A stretch of DNA of 48,407 nucleotides from an uncultured Erysipelotrichaceae bacterium (lineage in GTDB: Bacteria > Bacillota_I > Bacilli_A > RF39 > UBA660), in assembly GCA_948442015.1 (NCBI GenBank), contig CAOJRP010000011.1, positions 1-48,407 on the forward strand, given 5' to 3'. The translations under genes were made by a program, and so were the position numbers. Under the pieces are notes generated by a model that had not been told where the DNA came from, made no database searches, and was given only the letters and a program-made list of their open reading frames with translations. Each line of letters starts with the position of its first letter. Position 1 is the stretch's first letter. Below, in pieces: positions 8,609-16,939 of this stretch.

Positions 8609-9215
8609 TTATAATTAAATCACGAATAGGCTTATATGTAAATCTATAATTTTCTAAAACACCATATTTTTTGACATTTTCTAAATGTTCTTTCGTTGGA
8701 TATCCTTTATGTTTTTTAAAACCATACATAGGATACTTTTTATCAAGTTCTTCCATCATTCTATCCCTTGTTACTTTAGCAATCACGGAAGCCGCTGCAA
8801 TATTTAAAGAAAGTGCATCACCATGTATTATATCCTTATAAGGAATATTTATGCCATCTAGTTTCATCGCATCACTTAAAATATATTCAGGTTTTACACT
8901 TAAATCTTTTATTGCTTTTTTCATTGCAAGTCTAGATGCTTCTAAAATATTTATTTTGTCAATCGTTTTAGCATCAACTACTCCTACCCCGACACTTATG
9001 GCATCACGAATTATTATATCATAAAACTTTTCTCTTTTTTTTTCTGATAATTGTTTACTATCGTTTAAACCTTCTAAACAATAGTTTTTGGGAAGTATCA
9101 CAGCAGCTGCTACCACAGGACCTACTAAAGGACCACGACCTGCTTCATCAGTTCCTGCTATTAATGTAATACCTTCTTTATATAATTCTTTTTCATATTT
9201 GAGTAAATCAATCAC
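8565..9215 (-). CDS. rnhB: Ribonuclease HII
   Basis: Cleaves RNA in RNA-DNA hybrids and starts removal of single ribonucleotides from DNA. The signature IAGTDEAGRGPLVGPVVAAAV has the catalytic Asp23-Glu24. A third acid is in LSDAMKL, and the conserved NIAAASVIAKVTRD helix and YGFKKHKGYPT motif follow. At 216 residues it is full-length. The likely start is GTG 9215, inside the AGGTGA that ends the upstream gene (4-nt overlap), so the two are translationally coupled. Neighbouring ylqF and topA match Bacillus gene order. Confidence 0.95.
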   Translation of the reverse strand: MIDLLKYEKELYKEGITLIAGTDEAGRGPLVGPVVAAAVILPKNYCLEGLNDSKQLSEKKREKFYDIIIRDAISVGVGVVDAKTIDKINILEASRLAMKKAIKDLSVKPEYILSDAMKLDGINIPYKDIIHGDALSLNIAAASVIAKVTRDRMMEELDKKYPMYGFKKHKGYPTKEHLENVKKYGVLENYRFTYKPIRDLIINDESSDLSNEEIIS

Positions 9216-9811
9216 CTAACGATATTCCTTTCTTTTAAATTTTCAGCAATTTCTCTATTTTCTTCCCAAGATAAAATATCTTTTAAACCTTCTTCATTAA
9301 TTGGATATTTTTGAATTAACTTTTCTTTGGTTAAACCATAAGAAATTAAAAACTCATCATTAGTAACTCGAAAAACTTTTCGACTAGTTATAGTGCTCTT
9401 TCTTGTTACATTATTGGATTCTTCATTTAAAAAGAACATAACTCGGGCATAAAGAAGACTTAGACTAATCATAAACCATTTAGGATGATTTATTAAAATA
9501 TCTTTTCTGGCACTAAATCCCTTGCTATCTACTACTGTAGTAGATACTAAATATTTATATAATAATTCTTGTTTATTAGCATGAATTATTGCTGGCCATA
9601 TCATTATCGAATTAAGCATTGATTTATGATCTATATTTAAGATTTCATATAAATCTTTAAGATCATCTAAATTTTTAGCAAATGTTTCTAGAGAACTTCT
9701 ATTTTTTAAGTAATTACTAATCATTTGATAAAATTCAACACATTTCTTTTCATCTAGAAAACTAGACAAAAATAATTTTTCTTCTAATATTTTCATAACA
9801 TCTTTATTCAC
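9212..9811 (-). CDS. Hypothetical protein between ylqF and rnhB
   Basis: 199 residues, predicted soluble and mostly helical, rich in Lys, Leu and Asn. I do not recognise it. Repeated helical units (MNKDVMKILEEKLFL, MISNYLKNRSSLETF, ENREIAENLKERNI) and the segment LINHPKWFMISLSLLYARV give it a faint helical-repeat look, but I cannot place it in a family. It starts at GTG 9811, whose first base is the last base of the ylqF stop, and it ends in a 4-nt overlap with rnhB. It is thus made in fixed proportion to two RNA/ribosome genes, and a role in RNA or ribosome metabolism is a guess from context. Confidence 0.75.
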   Translation of the reverse strand: MNKDVMKILEEKLFLSSFLDEKKCVEFYQMISNYLKNRSSLETFAKNLDDLKDLYEILNIDHKSMLNSIMIWPAIIHANKQELLYKYLVSTTVVDSKGFSARKDILINHPKWFMISLSLLYARVMFFLNEESNNVTRKSTITSRKVFRVTNDEFLISYGLTKEKLIQKYPINEEGLKDILSWEENREIAENLKERNIVR

Positions 9812-10692
9812 TACTCATCCATCCTATCAAAAGTAATTCCTTTAATATACTCATTTTTAATATCATTTAAAATTGTATTACTAACACGATCATAATCAAT
9901 CTCATTGCCACTTATTATAGCATTTATTTTCTTGCCAATAAAGTCATAAGTAATCAAAATATCCTCATCTATATTATTTATCCCATATCTTTCTTGTAAT
10001 TTTAATGGATAATATTTTTCTAATTTTTTTAGAATGTGAATCGCTACTTCATCAACTAGTAAAATTTCATTTTTAATAGCTGTTGTACTAGCTAAATTAA
10101 GAGCAATTTCATTATTATCAAATTTCGGCCATAAGATACCTGGCGTATCTAAAAGTAAGATATCACTACTTGTTTTTAGCCAAGTTAAGTTTTTTGTAAC
10201 TCCTGGCATATTGCCAGTACTAGCAACTTTTTTTCCAGCCATTTTATTAATTAAAGTACTTTTCCCAACATTAGGAACCCCAATAACTAAGGCTCTAATT
10301 TCTTTTTTACTTAGACCTTTATTTTGCCTAGCACTCTGTAAGTTTTCCATTATGTTATGAGTTTCTTTAATAATAGTTTTATAGTCATTATTATTTTCTG
10401 TATTTATTAGTAATACTTTATAACCTTCTTTTTCATAATATTCTACCCACTTATTAGTTTCTTCTATATCACATAAATCTTTTTTAGTCATAATTAAAAT
10501 TCGTGGCTTATTTTTTAGTAAATTATCAATATCTTTTATTTTGGAAGAAAAAGGAACTCTTGCATCAACTAGTTCATAAACTATGTCAATTAAATTATAT
10601 TTTTCTTCGATTAATCGTTTTGTTTTAGCCATGTGGCCTGGATACCAGTTGATTACACTTTTATGCAACCCCTTATCAATATTTTCATTCAT
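9811..10692 (-). CDS. ylqF: Ribosome biogenesis GTPase YlqF/RbgA
   Basis: Circularly permuted GTPase (293 residues) needed for late assembly of the 50S subunit. The N-terminal family signature is NWYPGHMAKTKR (15-26). The GTPase motifs are in permuted order: G4 TKKD at 69-72, G1 GVPNVGKS at 138-145, a G2-like TGNMPGVTKN, and G3 DTPG at 182-185. The C-terminal helical region binds the ribosome in homologues. It overlaps the stop of the upstream uracil-DNA glycosylase by 8 nt. In Bacillus it directly follows rplS; here about 5 kb of other genes separates them. Confidence 0.95.
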   Translation of the reverse strand: MNENIDKGLHKSVINWYPGHMAKTKRLIEEKYNLIDIVYELVDARVPFSSKIKDIDNLLKNKPRILIMTKKDLCDIEETNKWVEYYEKEGYKVLLINTENNNDYKTIIKETHNIMENLQSARQNKGLSKKEIRALVIGVPNVGKSTLINKMAGKKVASTGNMPGVTKNLTWLKTSSDILLLDTPGILWPKFDNNEIALNLASTTAIKNEILLVDEVAIHILKKLEKYYPLKLQERYGINNIDEDILITYDFIGKKINAIISGNEIDYDRVSNTILNDIKNEYIKGITFDRMDE

Positions 10693-11413
10693 TTTTTACA
10701 CCTTCCTCACTGTTATTTTGTATCTTTAAATCTATATATTTCCATATTCTTCTATACTGTTTTAGTTGTTCTTCTTTTTTTACTTGGGCTACTGGATGAT
10801 ATAATGGTATTATTACAAAATCTTTAATTACTATTTCTGAAGATTTTAGAATTGTCTCTTTTAATGTTTTCTCAATGTCAAAACCAAATATTTTAGATAT
10901 AGACAATAAGGGAAAATATCCTAAAGTTAAAATAACTTTTGGTTTTACAATCTCAATCTGCCTTAAAAGATATTTGCTACAATTTAGAGTAGACTTCTTT
11001 AAATCAATATTATTTCCTCTGTAATTTTCACCTTGTCTTGCACACATTATAGCATTTGTTATATAGATATTATCTAAAGAAAATTTTTTATTTGAAGATT
11101 CACTAATAAAGTTTTCCAGCATTCTTTTAGTAGAACTCTTTTCTGATTCAATCAATTCTTTCCAATTATTCTTATCCGCAAGTAATAAATTATAAAATTT
11201 TTTCATATCATTATAAGGACCCCAATCTTGACCTATAATCATAATTTCTGAATTTAGTCTATTAAACCAATCAGTCCAAATTGATGGAATATTAGTAGAA
11301 AAATTATAGTCTTGATAAATATTAATTAGAGATTTATTTTTGCATTCTAAATTTATACACTTACTACATTTGCTCATATCTAGAATCAATTCTTGAAACT
11401 TTTTACTCTTCAT
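10685..11413 (-). CDS. Uracil-DNA glycosylase superfamily protein (family-4-like, Fe-S)
   Basis: 242 residues, likely to remove uracil or another damaged base from DNA. Visible motifs are SEIMIIGQDWGPYND (motif A region, with GQDWGPYND in place of GEAPG), ITNAIMCARQGENYRG, VILTLGYFPLLSI, and the motif-B-like IPLYHPVAQ with its catalytic-loop His. Four Cys fit the family-4 iron-sulfur ligands: the CSKC pair near residue 16, the Cys in NAIMCAR, and the Cys in TLNCSKYL. An extra Cys lies in NLECK. It overlaps ylqF by 8 nt. It begins the accessory block that interrupts the rplS-ylqF neighbourhood. Substrate range cannot be read from the sequence. Confidence 0.75.
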   Translation of the reverse strand: MKSKKFQELILDMSKCSKCINLECKNKSLINIYQDYNFSTNIPSIWTDWFNRLNSEIMIIGQDWGPYNDMKKFYNLLLADKNNWKELIESEKSSTKRMLENFISESSNKKFSLDNIYITNAIMCARQGENYRGNNIDLKKSTLNCSKYLLRQIEIVKPKVILTLGYFPLLSISKIFGFDIEKTLKETILKSSEIVIKDFVIIPLYHPVAQVKKEEQLKQYRRIWKYIDLKIQNNSEEGVKNE

Positions 11414-11600
11414 ATTCTTTAATATCTCCTAATAATTTTATTTTTTTCAATATTATTAAGTATAATATTTTGAACTTCAATCATTTTATTTGTCATAAAC
11501 TCGCCTCTTTTCTATTTTAACATTTTTAATGGCATTTAATTACCATAAGTGCCTTTATAATTTTTTCATAATATAATCCAAATTATTATGTTCTTCAATT

Positions 11601-12416
11601 TTACAATCTATCAAAATCATAAAAAGATTCAGTAAAATTATCTTTATATTTTTCCACTTCTCTAAATGTGCCTGTTAATAATTCTTTTGAATAATTTTCT
11701 AATTCTGGGTTATTTTTATTTGATTCTAATTCTCTTTTTATATCATATTTTAAAGAAATGAAATCAAATTTAATATCAGTATATTTTTTACTATTTATTT
11801 CCCCTTCAATAATTAAATAATCAGCATTTGTAGTATTTTCGCATTTGCCATCTTTATCTATATTTCTAATTACATCAAATGCATTTCCAACGGATCCTAC
11901 ATTAATTAAAACTCTATTATATAATCTCAACATATTTTGAGTATGAGTATGTCCATATAAGACTATATCAGCAATATCATTGCCAGTATACTGAGTAGGT
12001 AAAAATTGTTTATATAATTTATCAACCCTATCTATTCCTAAAATATTATCCCAAATATTATTAGGAGTTGCATGAAACATCCTAACTAACCTTCCACTTA
12101 TATATAATTCATAAGATAAAGGCAATGTTTTTAATTTTTCTTTATTTTCTTTGGAAATTTGATTATCAAGTAGCCTATATCTTTCCTTATCTAATTCATT
12201 CCTACATATTTTATTATTGAAAGCATATTCCCAATTACCATAAACCATAACACAATCTTTTAGCAAGTTAAAGCATTCATTTGATTTAGTACCTTTACCT
12301 ATGACATCTCCCAAGCAATATAAATATTTTATTTTTCTTTTTTTTATATCAGATAATACCATTTTAAGCGCTTCATAGTTACCATGTATATCTGAAATAA
12401 TTGCTATTTTATCCAT
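11601..12416 (-). CDS. Calcineurin-like metallophosphoesterase
   Basis: Predicted cytosolic phosphodiesterase or phosphatase with two metal ions (271 residues). The motifs occur in order: ISDIHGNYEAL (D-x-H), CLGDVIGKG (GD), VYGNWEYAF (GNxE in place of GNHD), and LYGHTHTQNMLRLYNRVLI (GHxH), followed by NVGSVGN. The layout is typical of the YfcE/MJ0936 group. The C-terminal 60 residues are helical and charged. GNW replaces GNH at one position, which removes a common metal or phosphate ligand; this is seen in some relatives. It stands alone, with about 190 nt of AT-rich spacer downstream. Confidence 0.85.
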   Translation of the reverse strand: MDKIAIISDIHGNYEALKMVLSDIKKRKIKYLYCLGDVIGKGTKSNECFNLLKDCVMVYGNWEYAFNNKICRNELDKERYRLLDNQISKENKEKLKTLPLSYELYISGRLVRMFHATPNNIWDNILGIDRVDKLYKQFLPTQYTGNDIADIVLYGHTHTQNMLRLYNRVLINVGSVGNAFDVIRNIDKDGKCENTTNADYLIIEGEINSKKYTDIKFDFISLKYDIKRELESNKNNPELENYSKELLTGTFREVEKYKDNFTESFYDFDRL

Positions 12417-12498
12417 ATATTAAATCTCCTATTTATTTATGTTTTTAATTATTTTACTATTTATTTAAGTTAAATCTATAAGTACATTATTTTAAATC

Positions 12499-13116
12499 TT
12501 ATATATCTATCTTTTCATCAGCATATTTTCCTTCATTTATAAAACATTTTATCTTTTCTAGTTGTACTTTTAAAAGTTCTAAATATTTAGGTTCATTTAT
12601 AATAACTTCATAAGACAAAGAACTATTTAAAACATAGTCATAGTAAAAGTGAATATTTTTATTATCTAATAACTTTAGCCAATGCAACATTATTCGACTT
12701 AAATGAAATTCTTGGCTTACTAAAACAATATTAGTAGGTTTGTCTACCAAATCAAAATTTAACATTTCTAAAATATTAAGATTATTTTCTTCAGTTGTAG
12801 TAGCTTTATTTTCCATAACTATTTTACTTTCATCAATTAAGTTTTCTAGTAAATACTTTTTCATATACTCTGCTTCATTAAACTTGCCATTTACTCCTAT
12901 TCCACCAGTTAAGATAATTTTGCCAAAATCATGTTTCTTTAATACTTCTAAAGTATAGTCTAATCTCTCATCTAACAATTCTTTAATATGACAGCCATAA
13001 ACTATGACATAATCGGCATAATGATATGTTTCTCTTGGTACATTAAAGAATACTTTTTTAATTAACTCATTATCTAAATTATTAGTATCTATCTCGCTTA
13101 ATTTCATTATTCCCAC
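12499..13116 (-). CDS. YdcF-like DUF218 protein
   Basis: 205 residues with the DUF218 (ElyC/SanA/YdcF) core: ADYVIVYGCHIKELLDERLD, then KIILTGGIGVNGKFNEAEYM, MENKATTTEENNLNI, and NIVLVSQEFHLSRIM. These fit the nucleotide-binding-like fold and the E-(x)n-T-x-x-N pattern of the family. No transmembrane helix is present, so it is like cytosolic YdcF rather than membrane ElyC. The family's biochemical role is poorly defined; relatives act in envelope maintenance or bind S-adenosylmethionine. It lies 22 nt downstream of the GNAT gene, probably in the same operon. Confidence 0.8.
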   Translation of the reverse strand: MGIMKLSEIDTNNLDNELIKKVFFNVPRETYHYADYVIVYGCHIKELLDERLDYTLEVLKKHDFGKIILTGGIGVNGKFNEAEYMKKYLLENLIDESKIVMENKATTTEENNLNILEMLNFDLVDKPTNIVLVSQEFHLSRIMLHWLKLLDNKNIHFYYDYVLNSSLSYEVIINEPKYLELLKVQLEKIKCFINEGKYADEKIDI

Positions 13117-13138
13117 TTCCGTATTTTAAAACTTAATA

Positions 13139-14164
13139 TTATTTCCCTTTAATAACTTTTTCAACATTTATTTCCTTTTTTTCAATTTTCTTTACGATAT
13201 TATTTACTGTATCCTCAATAAACTCCACTATATCTTCATTTTTTATCAGTAAACCTAAATTATCACTATTACTCCACAAATCTCTAAAAACTTCTTTTTC
13301 ACCACTAACTCTTTCCCCATAATATAATCCATTGGCTAACTGAAAAAACTCATTTAAACTTTTTTCTCTTAAAGATTCTTTTTCAATAACATATATGGTT
13401 CCATTGTTATAACAATTTTTTAAAGTATAATTAAATAATTTATTATTTTCTAAAGATTCTAATTTTTCTTTAGAACCTACTATAAATAAATTATATTCTG
13501 CTCCATTTTTCATCGCATTAATTCTACTTTCAATATATGCTTTTTCTAGTTCATTTTCTAAATACGCATATTCTGGTAACATATCAAAGACAAAAGCCCT
13601 ATCACCTTGTTTCAAATCATTATACAAATTTATTAAGTCTTTATAACTGAAATTAATAGTTCCTTTTTTATCTTCTTTAATTTTATTATTAGAAATATAA
13701 CATAAATTATTTAAAACTTCTTCAATATTAGCATTCATTATAATTAGTTCTTCATCCTTTTTAAATTCAATCCTATTATACCAATTTTGAGGAAATTCGT
13801 CTTCTTCACCATAAGTATGAAATTCTATTACACTAGCATTATATTTTACTTTAGCTTCTTTTAAATGTTCTAGCATTAAATCATGAGCAATATGCTTATT
13901 TTGAAATTTAGATGAAACAAAAATTTCAGTATCATTTAAACGTAAACCATCAAACCAATTTTTTACTCCCGAAACAATTGCTCCAGCTATAATCCCATCT
14001 TCTTCCGCTACAAAAAATAAGTCTTTTTGTTTTTCATACCAATATAATAGCAATTCTTCTGCTTTTTGTATTGTCCAATGCTCTCCAATATCAACATTGT
14101 CATACAAATCTTTATATATAACAGCTAAATCTTCAATATCACTTTTTTTAACTAATCTAATCAT
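13139..14164 (-). CDS. GNAT-family N-acetyltransferase
   Basis: 341 residues. The N-terminal 150 show a GNAT fold: MIRLVKKSDIEDLAVIYKDL, AEEDGIIAGAIVSG (strand 4), and ETEIFVSSKFQ-like sequence at FVSSKFQNKHIAHDLMLEHL, where the acetyl-CoA loop should be (QNKHIAH, a degenerate QxxGxA). NWYNRIEFKKDEELI fits the end of the domain. The C-terminal half has GEYNLF-type beta strands but no family I can name. The start overlaps the upstream amidotransferase by 8 nt, so the two are probably translated together. Substrate unknown. Confidence 0.75.
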   Translation of the reverse strand: MIRLVKKSDIEDLAVIYKDLYDNVDIGEHWTIQKAEELLLYWYEKQKDLFFVAEEDGIIAGAIVSGVKNWFDGLRLNDTEIFVSSKFQNKHIAHDLMLEHLKEAKVKYNASVIEFHTYGEEDEFPQNWYNRIEFKKDEELIIMNANIEEVLNNLCYISNNKIKEDKKGTINFSYKDLINLYNDLKQGDRAFVFDMLPEYAYLENELEKAYIESRINAMKNGAEYNLFIVGSKEKLESLENNKLFNYTLKNCYNNGTIYVIEKESLREKSLNEFFQLANGLYYGERVSGEKEVFRDLWSNSDNLGLLIKNEDIVEFIEDTVNNIVKKIEKKEINVEKVIKGK

Positions 14165-14858
14165 ATTTTCTCACCTTATTTTCTTGACAAACTCTAATAA
14201 ACTCCGTAAATATTTTTCGCATATTATCATCTTTCTTATATAAACTTTCGGGATGAAATTGAACTCCGATATAAAATGTTTTAGTACTATCTTCTACTAC
14301 CTCATCAACAGCATCAGGTGAAGTAGCTACTACTTTTAAAGAACCTGTATTTATGGAATATCCGATATGCCTTGAGTTGACCATAATTTCTTCTTTGCCT
14401 ATAATCTCATAAAACTTAGATGACTTATCAATTTTAATAGAATGAACATATTCTTTATCACTATCATGACTTTTATCTTCTAAATTTCTTCTTATTCCAC
14501 CGACTGCTTTTACTAAACAATGCTTACCTGCACATATTCCTAAAATAGGTATATTATATTCATAACAATATTTAGCTATAAAACACTCATATTCATCAAT
14601 AAAGCCACCACCTTGTAAAATAACTCCTTGACATAGAGAAATCTGTTTATAAAGATTATGTTTTTCTTCTGTAGTTAATTGGTCATACCATTTATCTTTA
14701 GGGCATATTTTATCTTCATTTGGAGGAAGAATTCCTATTGCAATTCCACCATTATCAAATATTGCTTGTTCAACTTCATCACGGATAAAAGTTTCTAATC
14801 TTTTCTTATTTTCGCAATAATGTTTAGCTACAATTCCTATTATTGGTTTATCATTCAT
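14157..14858 (-). CDS. Class I glutamine amidotransferase-like (peptidase C26)
   Basis: 233 residues resembling gamma-glutamyl-GABA hydrolase/PuuD enzymes. The nucleophile elbow is ILGICAGKHCLVKAVGG (Cys nucleophile in GICAG), and the His-Glu pair is in GVQFHPESLY. CQGVILQGGGFIDEYE supplies the oxyanion strand, and the N-terminal KPIIGIVAKHYCE matches the family's first strand. No fused synthetase domain is present, so it probably hydrolyses a gamma-glutamyl amide by itself. Start ATG 14858 has GGAG upstream. It is the first gene of a tight three-gene set with the GNAT and DUF218 genes. Confidence 0.82.
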   Translation of the reverse strand: MNDKPIIGIVAKHYCENKKRLETFIRDEVEQAIFDNGGIAIGILPPNEDKICPKDKWYDQLTTEEKHNLYKQISLCQGVILQGGGFIDEYECFIAKYCYEYNIPILGICAGKHCLVKAVGGIRRNLEDKSHDSDKEYVHSIKIDKSSKFYEIIGKEEIMVNSRHIGYSINTGSLKVVATSPDAVDEVVEDSTKTFYIGVQFHPESLYKKDDNMRKIFTEFIRVCQENKVRKYD

Positions 14859-14910
14859 AAAATTATTACTCCTTTATTTCATTATAAAACACTAAAACTT
14901 TAAAACAAAG

Positions 14911-14931
14911 AAAAAATGCATCAAAATGCAT
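14911..14931 (-). terminator. Probable lepB terminator
   Basis: Two ATGCAT blocks (14916-14921 and 14926-14931) separated by 4 nt can pair, followed on the minus strand by T6. It lies 5 nt after the lepB stop. Confidence 0.4.
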
Positions 14932-14935
14932 AACT

Positions 14936-15478
14936 TTACTTATCAATTCCTCCGACTCTTTTTAAAGGAAGTAAGCGAAAACTGGTTGTTCCAATAATAT
15001 ATTTTTCTTCAATAGGTCCCAGATACCTACTATCTTTCGAAATTTCTCTATTATCTCCCATAACAAAGTATTCATTTTCTTTTAGAGTAATCGGACCAAA
15101 ATCATCAGTATGACCATCTTTATAATTATCAGCTACTGCTTCATCATTAATATAGAGCTTTTCATTTCTTACTTCAATCGTTTCATTAGGTAAAGCAATA
15201 ATTCTTTTAATTAAATTTTCATCAGCTGTTTTAATAACAACGACATCAAATCGTTTAAACTTAGCCATTTTATTTAATATTAAAGTTTCGCCATTTTCAA
15301 GTGTTGGAACCATACTATCGCCATTTACTCTAACTGGAGTTACAACATAAGTTCTTAAGACGACGACAAATATTACTATAGCAACATAAGGTAGTAAATC
15401 TCTTAAAATACTTTTTGGTTTAACAACATCTTCATCTACTTCTTCTATTTGAGTTACTTGATTATTTTCATCTTTCAT
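14936..15478 (-). CDS. lepB: Signal peptidase I
   Basis: Membrane protease that removes signal peptides from exported proteins (180 residues). One N-terminal transmembrane helix (about residues 28-44) is followed by the catalytic Ser55 in VNGDSMVPTL and the general-base Lys91 in ENLIKRIIALP, then the conserved FVMGDNREISKDSR box. I chose ATG 15478, which has AGGTG 6 nt upstream; the GTG at 15487 lies within that Shine-Dalgarno. It lies next to rplS with an intervening terminator. It is the general type, not the SipW type that processes TasA. Confidence 0.93.
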   Translation of the reverse strand: MKDENNQVTQIEEVDEDVVKPKSILRDLLPYVAIVIFVVVLRTYVVTPVRVNGDSMVPTLENGETLILNKMAKFKRFDVVVIKTADENLIKRIIALPNETIEVRNEKLYINDEAVADNYKDGHTDDFGPITLKENEYFVMGDNREISKDSRYLGPIEEKYIIGTTSFRLLPLKRVGGIDK

Positions 15479-15522
15479 TTTTATCACCTATTATAATTCT
15501 ATCATTTTTTAAGCATTAATAC

Positions 15523-15552
15523 AAAAAAAATTAAGACTTTTACATCTTAATT
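15523..15552 (-). terminator. rplS terminator
   Basis: AATTAAGA (15529-15536) and TCTTAATT (15545-15552) form a perfect 8-bp stem with an 8-nt loop, followed on the minus strand by eight T. It overlaps the rplS stop codon. Confidence 0.75.
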
Positions 15553-15888
15553 TCTTTCTTTTACTTTGTAAGATTTCTTCATACCTTTTAAGAAGTTTAG
15601 TTTTGCTCTTCTTACTTTACCTTTCTTGATAACAACAATCTTATCAATAGTAGGAGTATTTACTGGAAAAGTTCTTGTTACTCCGACTGTTCCTGATTTC
15701 TTTCTTACAGAAAAAGTTTCACAAACACTTCCACCTTTTTTAGCAACTACTAATCCTTCAAAGGCTTGGATTCTTTCTTTTTTACCTTCCTTTACCCATA
15801 CGTCAACACGAACTGTGTCTCCAACACGGAATTCAGGAATATCGTTTCTTACTTGTCTTGCATTAATCTTATCAATTAAATTTGCCAT
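15547..15888 (-). CDS. rplS: Ribosomal protein L19
   Basis: 113 residues, full-length bL19 at the 30S-50S interface. Recognisable blocks are IPEFRVGDTVRVDVWVKEG, RIQAFEGLVVAKKGG, ETFSVRKKSGTVGVTRTFPV, and the basic C-terminal KVRRAKLNFLKG. The Shine-Dalgarno GAAAGGAA lies upstream of ATG 15888. The gene has its own promoter and structured leader (15889-16013). trmD and rimM lie upstream in the same direction, as in Bacillus, but two extra genes come between. Confidence 0.97.
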   Translation of the reverse strand: MANLIDKINARQVRNDIPEFRVGDTVRVDVWVKEGKKERIQAFEGLVVAKKGGSVCETFSVRKKSGTVGVTRTFPVNTPTIDKIVVIKKGKVRRAKLNFLKGMKKSYKVKERN

Positions 15889-15904
15889 CTTTAAAAATTC
15901 CTTT

Positions 15905-15984
15905 CTTAAAAATTATATTTACTTAAAAGAAAATCATGAACTATAAATTTATTCATCAGCGGATTTTCCCCTTGAAACAATATG
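15905..15984 (-). promoter_or_regulatory. Candidate L19 leader RNA structure
   Basis: The leader of rplS contains GAAAATC and a matching GATTTTC about 30 nt later, with an inner TGATGAA/TTCATGA pairing that has one mismatch. This makes a long interrupted hairpin between promoter and Shine-Dalgarno. An autoregulatory L19 leader is known in Bacilli; whether this matches that family needs a covariance search. Confidence 0.4.
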
Positions 15985-16013
15985 ATTATAACAAAAAAAA
16001 AAGAGTTTAGCAA
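15985..16013 (-). promoter_or_regulatory. rplS promoter
   Basis: TTGCTA (16008-16013) and TATAAT (15985-15990), spacer 17 nt, on the minus strand. The -35 lies inside the terminator stem of the upstream gene, and the T-run forms the spacer. Confidence 0.7.
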
Positions 16014-16016
16014 CTC
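15993..16016 (-). terminator. Terminator of the secreted protein gene
   Basis: GAGTT (16003-16007) and AACTC (16012-16016) around a 4-nt loop, followed on the minus strand by ten T. It overlaps the rplS promoter. Confidence 0.7.
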
Positions 16017-16889
16017 CTAAATTTTATAATATTTCCGATGTTTTGAAGAAATTATAAGATAAATTGTAATAATAAGAATTATCCCAAGTAACATAATTCC
16101 AACTCCAGTATTTGGGTTTTCTATTTCTACCTTTATTCCACTTTCTGATACTTTTTTTGAATAAGGTAACGCTTTAGCTCCATTAAAATCAATATTACTA
16201 GAAGATATTTTAAATCTCCAAGGATAAATTTTGGTTACTTTATCAATTGATACAATTTTACAGTCTTTCTCAAAGCCGTTCATTTTATACTCGCCAAAAA
16301 TAAAACTATCATAAAAAGAATTTCTAATTTCTTTATTAGCTACTTCTCTATCTTTTATATAATCTTCAATTGTTTTACCATTCTTTTTATAAACATAAAG
16401 TTCAATTAAAGTCTGTATTGAAATCACACTATTATAAGCTTCTTCATTAGAATATGATGCACTAAATGAATATCCATCATAGTTAACATTAATGTTATAG
16501 CCATTATAAACAAATACCATTGAATAATCTTTTATCTCGGGTTCAACAAGATTCTCTGCTAAAATTTTTAATAAATTTTCTTTCTCACTTAGTAAATTTT
16601 CATCTTTCGTAGAAATGTTAGATACCTCTTTTTTTATATCAATTATTCCATTTTTTAGCTTTTCTAATTCGCTTTTTATCGTTCTAAGTGAAACAGCATC
16701 ATCGCCTAGTTTCATATATAAATCATCTAAGGATTCTTCTGTATTAGTTACATAACTATTATAAACTGTTTTATATTCTAGATCGCGCGCATTTTTAGGT
16801 ATTTCTTCAGTTTTTGCTTGAGCATTTACAACAAATATTCCACCAAACAATACCAAAATACTTAAAAGTAATTTTTTTATTTTTTTCAT
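16017..16889 (-). CDS. Secreted surface protein with NPNTG sorting-like C-terminus
   Basis: 290 residues. The N-terminus is a signal peptide (MKKIKKLLLSILVLFGGIFV, then VNAQAKT). The middle is helical and charged, with a likely coiled coil (LRTIKSELEKLKNGIIDIKKE). The end has NPNTG, a hydrophobic stretch of about 22 residues and a basic tail (SSKHRKYYKI), the order seen in sortase substrates, with NPNTG in place of LPxTG. Cell-wall or membrane anchoring is an inference. I chose ATG 16889 because AGAGGTG lies 5 nt upstream; an ATG at 16922 lies before the likely transcription start. The central part is unrecognised. It lies between trmD and rplS but has its own promoter and terminator. Confidence 0.75.
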   Translation of the reverse strand: MKKIKKLLLSILVLFGGIFVVNAQAKTEEIPKNARDLEYKTVYNSYVTNTEESLDDLYMKLGDDAVSLRTIKSELEKLKNGIIDIKKEVSNISTKDENLLSEKENLLKILAENLVEPEIKDYSMVFVYNGYNINVNYDGYSFSASYSNEEAYNSVISIQTLIELYVYKKNGKTIEDYIKDREVANKEIRNSFYDSFIFGEYKMNGFEKDCKIVSIDKVTKIYPWRFKISSSNIDFNGAKALPYSKKVSESGIKVEIENPNTGVGIMLLGIILIITIYLIISSKHRKYYKI

Positions 16890-16910
16890 ATCAACACCTC
16901 TATTATTAAT

Positions 16911-16939
16911 AGTATACCTCATTCATTAATCATTGACAA
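16911..16939 (-). promoter_or_regulatory. Promoter of the secreted protein gene
   Basis: TTGTCA (16934-16939) and TATACT (16911-16916), spacer 17 nt, on the minus strand. It places the transcription start near 16904, after the upstream ATG at 16922, which supports the start at 16889. Confidence 0.65.

Noticed and set aside
15490..15495. TATAAT just upstream of lepB as its promoter
   Set aside because: The transcription start would fall after the Shine-Dalgarno, and no good -35 lies at 17 nt. It is probably chance.
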